Notes under the pieces: model-generated | What the model saw: the letters and a program-made list of their open reading frames with translations, nothing else | Database searches by the model: none | Told to the model about the DNA's origin: nothing | In this document: positions 10,296 to 18,532 of the stretch, one piece after another | Layout of the letters: each line of letters begins with the position of its first letter | Position numbering within the stretch: the first letter of the stretch is position 1 | Assembly (NCBI RefSeq): GCF_008632335.1 | Contig: NZ_VWXX01000011.1 | Span: forward strand, 32,456-96,455 | DNA from: Thiohalocapsa marina | Lineage (GTDB): Bacteria > Pseudomonadota > Gammaproteobacteria > Chromatiales > Chromatiaceae | Direction of reading: 5' to 3' | DNA length: 64,000 bases | Translations under genes and position numbers: made by a program

Positions 10296-10739
10296 TCAGC
10301 GGGTCTTCCAGATGCGGTAGTAGACGCGCCCGTCGGTCTCGTTTTCCAGCAGCCAGCGGCCGTTCTCGAACGGCAGCCGGGTGTTGGTGTATTTGCGGCA
10401 GGACAATCGGCCGGTACCGACGGACAGCCCGACCAGCGCCAGCTTGCGCTGGAAATAGGCCTCAGCCGGCGCGCAATCCGTGGGTTGGTACTCTGTTTCG
10501 AGCCGGGCCTCCAGCCCGCCCGTCGGCCGCAGGCGCAGCCAGGCGTCGTAGGACCCGACGATGCTGCCGCCGTCGGCCTCGATGGTCACCGATTCGATGG
10601 GCGTGACGAAGCCATCGGCATAGACCTTGTCCGGCCGCGGCCGAGTCGGGTCATCGCTGCGGGCGCAGGCCACCAGCAGCAGCAGCGCCAGCATCAAGAC
10701 CCACACGAAAGCCGGGATGCCGGTCAGCGCACCCGGCAT
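10296..10739 (-). CDS. Hypothetical lipoprotein
   Basis: A 147-residue protein with a hydrophobic N-terminal segment (FVWVLMLALLLLVACARS) that ends in a lipobox-like LVAC, so it is probably lipid-anchored. The mature part has no domain I can name; it contains two cysteines (TDCAPAE, LSCRKYT) and ends KTR. The ATG at 10739 is preferred to that at 10787 because of a purine-rich AGGGGCAGGG stretch upstream and because it places the hydrophobic segment at the usual distance from the N-terminus. It stands alone between the ATPase relic and the repeat-rich gap near 10.9 kb. Confidence 0.55.
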   Translation of the reverse strand: MPGALTGIPAFVWVLMLALLLLVACARSDDPTRPRPDKVYADGFVTPIESVTIEADGGSIVGSYDAWLRLRPTGGLEARLETEYQPTDCAPAEAYFQRKLALVGLSVGTGRLSCRKYTNTRLPFENGRWLLENETDGRVYYRIWKTR

Positions 10740-10924
10740 GACCCTGCCCCTCCCTCGGTGTTCACCCCACGCGGTCCCCTTGCTCATCCGTCACCCCCGA
10801 CCGTAAAACCCGCTCCAGGCCAGCAATCGGCACGCCTCCTGCCCTGCACCTGGATGCAGCCTGCCGGCGATTTGCAGCCATGATTGCCCACAGACTACAC
10901 TCACGTGCGGAAAAGAACAGCGTT

Positions 10925-10995
10925 CACTGACCGGCATTGACCAACCGGCATCGACTGACCGGTACCGACTGGTCGGCATTGGCTGACCAGCGCCC
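10925..10995. repeat. Degenerate GACTGACCGGCAT-type direct repeats in an intergenic gap
   Basis: The 324-base gap between 10788 and 11111 has no convincing gene. Its central part is built from five imperfect copies of a 12-14-base unit based on GACTGACCGG(C/T)A, some in inverted form. These resemble the short intergenic repeats seen elsewhere in the window. No terminator or promoter can be assigned with confidence. Confidence 0.45.
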
Positions 10996-11111
10996 ACTGG
11001 GCGTTTTCTGTACGGCCCGCCCCCCGCCGTTCGGATCAGGGCGGGGACCTGGTCCGGGTGAGACGCTCGCATCACAATGACCGACTTCGCCTCTGCAACG
11101 GCTCTGCATCC

Positions 11112-12215
11112 ATGGCTCTCTCTTACGATTCAACTATCCACAAGGTTCAGCGGGGCGTTCATCAGAAGTTCTACGAAGACAGGATGAACGCGCTGGTCCA
11201 CAAGGTCGAGTCTGCGATCGCAAAGGGCGATACGCTGACATCCTGCAAGCGTCGAATCGTCGACGCAATGAGCGCGGACTTTCCGTATTGCGACGGGGCA
11301 GACACCACGTTCTGCCGGGGTTGCTATGAGACGCTCGTCGAGCGACTGTTCGAAAAACTCGACTGCGCGCCCTGCACGACCGATGAGATCAACAAGGAAA
11401 TCAAGGTCGCCGAACAGGATTTCAGACAATGGGAACGCGACATCAAAAAGTTCATCCTGGAATTCCAGCATGAATACCAGGCCAGGAGCGATGAATTCCT
11501 GGCCTCGCACGGAAACCTCAGACGGAACGCAAGCGGTCTGCTTGGCGGCAACCAGGAAGAGGCGTCGTCGAACCTCCGCGGACAGCTGGCCAGGGCCGCG
11601 GATACCGAGTTTTACTGGCTGGGCATGCACGTTGCCCAGACGCTCCCGGGCTATGAAGACGGCATCGAGCGCGTGATCAAGGCGGCGAGGGACCAGGGCG
11701 CAGAGACCATCTCGGGCATCGACTGGCGACATTTCAGCCCCATGCTGATCGACCTGTTTGCCAGGCAATGGATCGATGACCCCTCGGAAAGGGAGGTGTT
11801 CGTCGAGTACATCGGGCAGCGCGAGGCGTTGCGGTATTCCGTGCTCCAGCACGGCGGCTTGCTGAAAAGACTGGGGCTACGCGACTGGAAGCGTGGTGCG
11901 GATACATGGCTGCCGACCTTGGCGCATGCTGCAACCCCGGCCTTTGCTGACAAGGTAGCGAGCGCTGAACCGGACACCATGCCGTCAGACCCCGCACCGA
12001 TTCACGCTGACCCGGATGTCGTCCAGGTCGAGACAGGCAGCGCGGGCTACCGTGAGCGCATCAGGGCGTATCGGCAGGGCGCCATCCACGCCCTGGCTGC
12101 ACTGCGCGCGAACCGGCGTCAGCGAAACCGCAAGGAGACCATCAGACGCATCAAGGCCCAGGGCGTCGAGGCGCTGCTGGCGGTCACCTTCGGCGATGGC
12201 CCGACTGATCCCTAG
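11112..12215 (+). CDS. Orphan hypothetical protein with Cys-pair region
   Basis: A 367-residue protein that I do not recognise. The N-terminal third contains six to seven cysteines in a compact region (TSCKRR, PYCDGADTTFCRGCYE, LDCAPCT), with two CxxC pairs compatible with a zinc site. The middle is predicted helical and charged. The C-terminus is strongly basic (ALRANRRQRNRKETIRRIKAQ), which suggests nucleic-acid contact. The ATG at 11112 (MALSYDS) is more plausible than the upstream one at 11058, which adds an unlikely basic leader. There are no co-directional neighbours. The location, just inside the accessory region after argH, points to acquired DNA, but base composition is close to that of the host. 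Confidence 0.6.
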   Translation: MALSYDSTIHKVQRGVHQKFYEDRMNALVHKVESAIAKGDTLTSCKRRIVDAMSADFPYCDGADTTFCRGCYETLVERLFEKLDCAPCTTDEINKEIKVAEQDFRQWERDIKKFILEFQHEYQARSDEFLASHGNLRRNASGLLGGNQEEASSNLRGQLARAADTEFYWLGMHVAQTLPGYEDGIERVIKAARDQGAETISGIDWRHFSPMLIDLFARQWIDDPSEREVFVEYIGQREALRYSVLQHGGLLKRLGLRDWKRGADTWLPTLAHAATPAFADKVASAEPDTMPSDPAPIHADPDVVQVETGSAGYRERIRAYRQGAIHALAALRANRRQRNRKETIRRIKAQGVEALLAVTFGDGPTDP

Positions 12216-12296
12216 ACCGCCCTGGTCCATGGAGCCACCGGCACGGAATCCATGAACAACGCCACCGCGCGCATGCCCCGGCACCGGCTCTCGACG

Positions 12297-15225
12297 CTAT
12301 GTCGCCTCGCCTGACGGCAGCACCTGCGCGGGGTTGTCACGCGCCCGCAGCCAGCGCTCCAGCTCGGGGGCAGGCATCGGCCTTGCGTAGAGGAAGCCCT
12401 GCACCTGGCCGCAACCCATGCGCCGCAGACTCTCTGCGACCGCTGGCGTCTCCACCCCCTCGGCCGTGATGCGCAGTCGCAGGGCGCGGGCAAACTGGAT
12501 CATGGCCTGCACGATGGCCGGACTCTCGACATCGGCATGGATGTCCCTGATGAAGGAGCGATCGATCTTGATCTTGTCGGCGCCAAAGCGCTTCAGGTAG
12601 CCGAAGCTGGAGTAACCGGTACCGAAGTCGTCGATGGCCAGCCGAATACCCTGTTGTTTCCAGTTCGCCAGCGTCTCCAGCACGGCCTCCTCACCCTGCA
12701 GCAGGATGGATTCCGTGATCTCAAGTTCCAGGTTTTCAGGGGGCAATCCACTGTCCGCGAGAGCGGCCGACACGGCCTCGTTCACCCGCCCCTGGCGGAA
12801 CTGAACCGCCGAGAGATTCACCGCCATGATCAGGTTCGCCCAGCCTGCGCTGCGCCAGGCCGCGGCCTGACGGCAAGCCTGTTGCAGCACCCAGGCGCCG
12901 ATGGGCAGTATCAGTCCGCTCTCTTCGGCGACATCGAGAAAATCCGCGGGTACCAGCAGCCCGACGCCCGGTCGCCGCCAGCGCAACAGGGCCTCGACGC
13001 CGACCACGGCCCCGGTTCGCAGATCCAGCTGCGGCTGGTAGTACAGTTCCAGCTGCGTCTGTTGCAACACGCCGGCCAGCGCCTCGCGGGTCTCAAGAAA
13101 ACGCATCAGCGCAATTTTCATGTTCCGCTCGAACAGACAAACGCTGTGCGGTTCGTTTTGTTTGGCCGCACTCAGCGCAAGACCGGCATTCTGCAGCAGG
13201 GTGTCTGCATCCCGACCGTCCTGCGGATAACGGGCGACGCCGAGCGAGGCGGTGATGCTGAGTTGCCGGCCGGCGATATCGAAGGGCGCCGCCAGAACCT
13301 GCTGTAGTTCTTTCGCAGGTTTGCAGCACCACCGGTTCGCAGTGATCCGGATGCAGGTCGGGCAGCACGATGAGGAACTCGTCGGCCGTCAGGCGTGCCA
13401 GCTGCGCCCCGTCGGGCCGCTGCTGGTTCAGCCGCTCGGCAACGGACTGCAGCAGGGCATCGCCGATCCCCTGACCGCAAGAGATGTTGACATGCTTGAA
13501 CCCGTCCAGATCCAGCAGCAGCACGGCCAGGGCGTTCTGACCCGGGGCGACACCGGCGATGGCCTGCGCCAGCCGGTCACGCCCCAGAATCCGGTTCGGC
13601 ATGCCGGTCAGGCTGTCGTGATAGGCCAGGAACTCGATGCGCGCGCGGGCCGCGGTCTGCTCGCTGATGTCGCGGCAAATGGACAGCATGGCGGGTATCC
13701 CGCCATAGCGGATCCGGGTTGCACGCACTTCGACCGGAAAGGTGCGTCCGGTCGCGTCGCGATGCAGTGCAGTGAACGCGGCCTGCCCCTCCTGCTCCAG
13801 ACGCGCGATCCGCGCCGCGGCATTGACGCCGTCTTCGGGAGTGTCGACATCCGTGATGTGAAGCTGCAGAAAGGCATCCTGTGACCGACCGTAGTGCCGG
13901 CAGGCCTGGTCGTTGACCAGCAGGAAACGGCCATGCAGATCGATGATGAACATGGGATCCGCGGCGTTATTGAACAGCATGCGGTATTGCGCCTCGCTGG
14001 CCTGGAGCGCGGCATTCGCCGTGCGGATCTCGGCGGTGCGTGCCTGCACCTGACGCTCCAGATCGGCGCTGAGACGCCGGTAGCGTTGCTCGCTCGCGCG
14101 CAGGTCGCGTTCGGCGCGCGTGCGCTGGGTGATGTCGATCATCACCGTCAGCAGATAGGCCTGCCCCTGACTGCTGATCTGCTCGCCGTAGAACAGGCCA
14201 TCGAGGATCTCGCCATCGCGGCGCCGAACCTGCAGCGCCTCGTCACTGATGCGCTCACCGGCGAGCAGACGCCGCACCAGGCGCTGATGGCCGGTGGAGT
14301 CGGGGAACAGCCTGAGCGCGGCGGCCGATTTGCCCAGGACCTGCTGGCGTTGATAGCCCAGGGTGTCCAGAAACGCCTGGTTGACGTCCTCGAACCGCCG
14401 CTCGGGCAGACGAGTCAGGGCCATGAAGGCCGGATTGAGCTGAAACAGCCGCTCGAAGCGCTGCTTTGCCTCCTGCTCGACACTGAGATCCTTGATGATG
14501 CCGAAGAAACAGTCAGCCCCGTTCCAGCGACCCGGCCAGACACGTGTTTCCACCGGGACCAGCGCACCGTCCCTAGCCTGCAGGGGCAGCGGACAGCGCT
14601 GGCGCTCGGCACGCAGCATGGCGGCAAAGATCGCTTCGGCCTCCGCTCGCAGCTCGGCGGGATGCAGGTCAAGCACGTGCATCCCGACCATCTCAGCGGC
14701 GTCGTAGCCCAGGATGTGCTCGCAGGCCGGATTGGCGAACAGGATGCGCCCATCGAGGCCGACCACCAACATGAGATCTTCGACGGTGGCGAAGAAGGTC
14801 TGAAAATTGACCACCAACTCGCGCAACGCCTGCCTGGCGCGTTGCAGCGCAACGCCCTCGTCCACCTGCATCGGCTCCGACAGCCTGTAGCCCTCGCCCC
14901 GCACGGTTCTTACCGGCGGCAAACGGCCGAGGCGATGCTTGCAACGGCGCCGCAGCCGACTCACCACCTGATCGAGCCATGTCTGCTCGTAGTCGTACCA
15001 GCGGCGACCCAGCGCTTCGACGAGCGAGCGCCGGCTGACAGTCGCGCCCCGGGCCTGGGCGAGCGTCTGCAGCAAGCCGAGTTCCATTCGGGAGAGCCCC
15101 TGCACCAGGCCCTCGGGCGAAGTCAGTTCACCCCGCTGAGAGTCCAGATGCCAGGCATCTTCCCCGGGCTGAGCGGCCGCCACGGCCTGCGGCAGTCGTG
15201 CCTTGTCTTCGTCGGCGTCGCTCAC
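12297..15225 (-). pseudogene. Winged-helix/PAS/GGDEF/EAL signalling protein, frameshifted
   Basis: Read from 15225 (GTG, with a GGAAC site upstream) the gene encodes an OmpR/PhoB-type winged helix (about residues 25-120), three PAS domains (about 130-250, 255-375, 410-540) and a GGDEF domain in which the signature is degenerate ([12 protein letters not shown]). Near 13320, at the AAA of GTGCTGCAAACCTGC, the frame shifts by one base. The other frame continues the GGDEF domain and then gives a complete EAL domain ending at 12297, with the signature EALLRW and [20 protein letters not shown]. The restored protein would have about 975 residues. The EAL domain looks catalytically intact, so the ancestor was probably a c-di-GMP phosphodiesterase. 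A single-base sequencing error is possible. A DNA-binding domain at the N-terminus of such a protein is unusual. Confidence 0.8.
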
Positions 15226-15880
15226 CCGTGCGTTCCGTACCGCCGATTGCCGGCAGGCGCAGCGCCCAACGAGAACCCTCGGAGGTGGTGGCATTTGGCA
15301 AGGTTCAGGTACATGTTGCTGTCATCCGCCACCAGAAGGCGCGTTCCACCCCAAGGCGCCTGCCCAGCCCGCTGTCGACCAGACGAACCCTGTAAGGCGT
15401 GATGCCAACCGGCATCGAGATCACCGAGCCGCCAGGGCCTTGATCGCTGCCTCCGCATTCCCCTCATGAATAAAGTCCGACAAGTCAACCAAATCCGGCA
15501 GCCTAACCGAAGCAATGCTTCGCTGTCTGACAGATTCTGACACCCTTCGCCAAACCGCAGAGCCAAAGAGCACGCAATACGCACGCAAAGAAGCCGACAC
15601 AAACGCTGGCGGGTCGCTGCGTGCTCCAAGCCTCTGCGGATTGAATTTGAAATTGCTGGTCGGCCCCTGCCCGTTTGCCGGGGTGGTTGTTACCGGGATA
15701 CACTAAGCAGCTTGGGCTTACCCACAGGCTGGCCACGTACGCTGCAGCAGGCGACGACCATCGCCGATCTGCTGACCAAGCCGCCCGTGACTGAGCAGGG
15801 GTAAGGGGTCCAGGGTGCGCGCAGCGTGCAGCAAGGTTAGATTGTGAGGTTGTGATGAATCCCGAGACAGGAGTGTGGAT
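15226..15880. other. Gap with coding relics upstream of hsdM
   Basis: No intact gene is visible in this 655-base stretch. On the plus strand an open frame ending at the TAA of 15802-15804 reads smoothly as protein (YRDTLSSLGLPTGWPRTLQQ, then ATTIADLLTKPP) and looks like the tail of a lost gene. On the minus strand a short frame (LPDLVDLSDFIHEGNAEAAI) may be another remnant. The hsdM promoter must lie here but no convincing -35/-10 pair was found. Confidence 0.35.
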
Positions 15881-17362
15881 GTGGCGGTGAGCAGTGAGGT
15901 TGGGCGTCAGTTTCAGCAGGCGTTCAAGAACATCGACGATGTGCTCTGGAAAGAGGCGGGCTGCACCACCGAGCTTGACTACACCGAGCAGACCTCGTGG
16001 CTGTTGTTCCTGAAGTACCTCAACGACCTTGAACAAGACAGGGCGATGGAGGCGGAGCTTGAAGGCAAGCCCTACAACTACATCCTGGGCCAACCCTATC
16101 GCTGGGAGCGCTGGGCGGCGCCCAAGAGCAAGGACGGCAAGCTCGATCACAATCAGGCGCTCACAGGCGATGACCTGGTGGACTTCGTCGATCGCACGCT
16201 GTTTCCGTACCTGCACGGCTTCAAGCTGAGGGCCAGCGGCCCCAACACCATCGAATACAAGATCGGCGAGATTTTCGGCGAGATCAAGAACAAGGTCCGC
16301 AGCGGCTACAACCTCCGCGAGATCATCGACCACATCGACGCCCTGCGCTTTCGCTCCCAGGCCGAGAAGCACGAGCTATCGGCGCTCTACGAAGAGAAGA
16401 TCAAGCGCATGGGCAACGCCGGGCGCAACGGCGGCGAATACTACACCCCGCGCCCGCTCATACGCGCCATGGTGCTGGTGACGGCACCCAAGGTGGGCGA
16501 GCGCGTCTACGACGGTGCCTGTGGGTCGGCGGGCTTCCTCTGCGAGGCGTTTGATCACATGAAGGCCCTGCCGGGGCTGACCACGGCGGACATGAAGACG
16601 CTGCAGGAGCGCAGCTTCTACGGCAAGGAGAAGAAGTCGCTGGCCTACGTCATCGCGATCATGAACCTGATCCTGCATGGCATCGAGGCGCCGAACATCA
16701 TCCACAGCAACACCCTGGCCGAGAACCTGGCCGACGTTCAGGACAAGGACCGCTACGACATCGTGCTGGCCAATCCGCCCTTCGGCGGCAAGGAGCGCAA
16801 GGAGGTCCAGCAGAACTTCCCGATCCGCACCGGCGAGACGGCGTTCCTCTTCCTGCAGCACTTCATCAAGGTGCTCAAGGCCGGCGGTCGTGCGGCGGTG
16901 GTCATCAAGAACACCTTCCTCTCCAACTCCGACAACGCCTCGGTGAGCTTGCGCAAGCTGCTGCTGGAGTCCTGCAACCTGCACACGGTGCTGGATTGCC
17001 CGAGCGGCACCTTCCAGGGGGCCGGGGTGAAGACCGTGGTGCTGTTCTTCGAGAAGGGCGCGCCGACGCGCAAGATCTGGTACTACCAGCTCGATCCAGG
17101 CCGAAAGCTCGGCAAGACGACACCGCTCAATGACGATGACCTCGCCGAGTTTGTTGAGTTGCAGAAGACATTTGCCGACTCGCCGAAGAGTTGGACGGTG
17201 GATGTCGAGACGGTCGACACGACCACCTACGATCTATCGGTGAAGAATCCGAACGGCGGAGAGGATGTGGTGCACCGGAGTCCGCAGGCAATCCTCGATG
17301 AGATCGCAAAGCTCGATGCGGAGAGTGCGGAGGTGTTGGGTAGGATCAGGGCGCTGCTATGA
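15881..17362 (+). CDS. hsdM: Type I restriction-modification DNA methyltransferase subunit
   Basis: A protein of about 493 residues with the N-terminal helical HsdM domain (EVGRQFQQAFKNIDDVLWK) and a C-terminal N6-adenine methyltransferase domain. The SAM-binding motif is YDGACGSAGFL and the catalytic motif IV is DIVLANPPFGG. It methylates adenine in the recognition sequence and is also needed for cleavage by the HsdMSR complex. The start is a GTG: an AGGAG site at 15869-15873 is 7 bases before the GTG at 15881 but only 1 base before that at 15875, so 15881 is preferred. It overlaps hsdS by four bases in an hsdM-hsdS-hsdR operon. No damage is seen. Confidence 0.95.
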   Translation: MAVSSEVGRQFQQAFKNIDDVLWKEAGCTTELDYTEQTSWLLFLKYLNDLEQDRAMEAELEGKPYNYILGQPYRWERWAAPKSKDGKLDHNQALTGDDLVDFVDRTLFPYLHGFKLRASGPNTIEYKIGEIFGEIKNKVRSGYNLREIIDHIDALRFRSQAEKHELSALYEEKIKRMGNAGRNGGEYYTPRPLIRAMVLVTAPKVGERVYDGACGSAGFLCEAFDHMKALPGLTTADMKTLQERSFYGKEKKSLAYVIAIMNLILHGIEAPNIIHSNTLAENLADVQDKDRYDIVLANPPFGGKERKEVQQNFPIRTGETAFLFLQHFIKVLKAGGRAAVVIKNTFLSNSDNASVSLRKLLLESCNLHTVLDCPSGTFQGAGVKTVVLFFEKGAPTRKIWYYQLDPGRKLGKTTPLNDDDLAEFVELQKTFADSPKSWTVDVETVDTTTYDLSVKNPNGGEDVVHRSPQAILDEIAKLDAESAEVLGRIRALL

Positions 17363-18522
17363 GCAAAGAATGGACGATGAAACCGCTTGGTGAGGTTTGC
17401 GACATTCTTGATAGTCGGCGGAAACCAGTAACACAACGCGACCGCGTTTCCGGCCCTTATCCTTATTACGGAGCAACAGGCATCCTTGACTACGTCGATG
17501 GATACCTCTTTGACGAACCGCTGGTGTTAGTAGGCGAGGACGGCGCAAAATGGGAGGCGGGAGAAAACTCCGCGTTCCACGTCGACGGTAAGTGTTGGGT
17601 TAACAATCACGCCCACGTGTTACGGCCCCATCGTGACACTATATTGGATCAGTGGCTTATCTATCATCTTAACCACACCGACCTCACAGAGTTTGTTTCC
17701 GGCCTTACTGTTCCAAAGCTCAATCAGGGTAATCTTCGGGAGATACCCATACCTGCTGCTCCACTCCCCGAACAAAAGCGCATTGTTGCCAAGCTCGACG
17801 AAGCCTTCGACGGTATCGCCAAGGCCAAGGAGATTGCCGAGAAGAACGTCGCGAACGCTCGCGCGATCTTCGAGAGCGAGCTGAACGCGATCTTTACGAA
17901 GAAAGGAGAGGGCTGGGAGGAAACGAAGCTCGAGAAAGTGCTCGCTGTCCAACCACAGAATGGCTGGTCACCACCAGCAGCCAATCACTCCGATTCGGGA
18001 ACGCCCGTCCTAACACTATCCTCAGTCACGGGGTTTCGTTTCAGACTCGATAAACTTAAGTTTACATCGGCACCAACTGATCCCAGTCGCAACTATTGGG
18101 TGAAGAACGGTGACTTTCTCATTACGCGGAGCAACACGCCCGAGCTTGTTGGACACGTGGCGATCGCGTCTGGAATTGATACACCGACGATTTACCCAGA
18201 CCTCATCATGCGGATGAATCCTCAGCAAGACCGAATGTTGAGCAGGTTCCTCTACTATCAAATGCGAGGCACCACTTTGCGCAAGGAAATTACCGGCAGA
18301 GCGCATGGTGCGAACCCAACGATGAAGAAAATTAGCAATAAATCAGTGAAAGCCCTGCCGGTTGTTGTTCCGCCTATCGCTACGCAAAGCGCGATAGTGG
18401 AAGCTCTCGACGCACTCACAGAAGAAATCCAACACCTCGGATCGATCTACCAAACCAAACTCACCGAACTCGACGCCCTAAAGCAGTCCCTCCTACACCA
18501 CGCCTTCACCGGTCAGCTCTAA
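17359..18522 (+). CDS. hsdS: Type I restriction-modification specificity subunit
   Basis: A 387-residue HsdS with two target-recognition domains separated by conserved helices. The first TRD (about residues 1-135) contains the PYYGATGILDYVDGYLF motif. The central spacer carries PLPEQKRIVAKLDEAFDGI and a coiled region. The second TRD (about 190-345) is followed by PPIATQSAIVEALDAL. These two domains determine the bipartite DNA target. The target cannot be read from sequence. Base composition of the TRDs is more AT-rich than hsdM and hsdR, as is usual when TRDs are exchanged by recombination. It is translationally coupled to hsdM by an ATGA overlap. Confidence 0.95.
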   Translation: MSKEWTMKPLGEVCDILDSRRKPVTQRDRVSGPYPYYGATGILDYVDGYLFDEPLVLVGEDGAKWEAGENSAFHVDGKCWVNNHAHVLRPHRDTILDQWLIYHLNHTDLTEFVSGLTVPKLNQGNLREIPIPAAPLPEQKRIVAKLDEAFDGIAKAKEIAEKNVANARAIFESELNAIFTKKGEGWEETKLEKVLAVQPQNGWSPPAANHSDSGTPVLTLSSVTGFRFRLDKLKFTSAPTDPSRNYWVKNGDFLITRSNTPELVGHVAIASGIDTPTIYPDLIMRMNPQQDRMLSRFLYYQMRGTTLRKEITGRAHGANPTMKKISNKSVKALPVVVPPIATQSAIVEALDALTEEIQHLGSIYQTKLTELDALKQSLLHHAFTGQL

Positions 18523-18532
18523 CAGGCACAGC

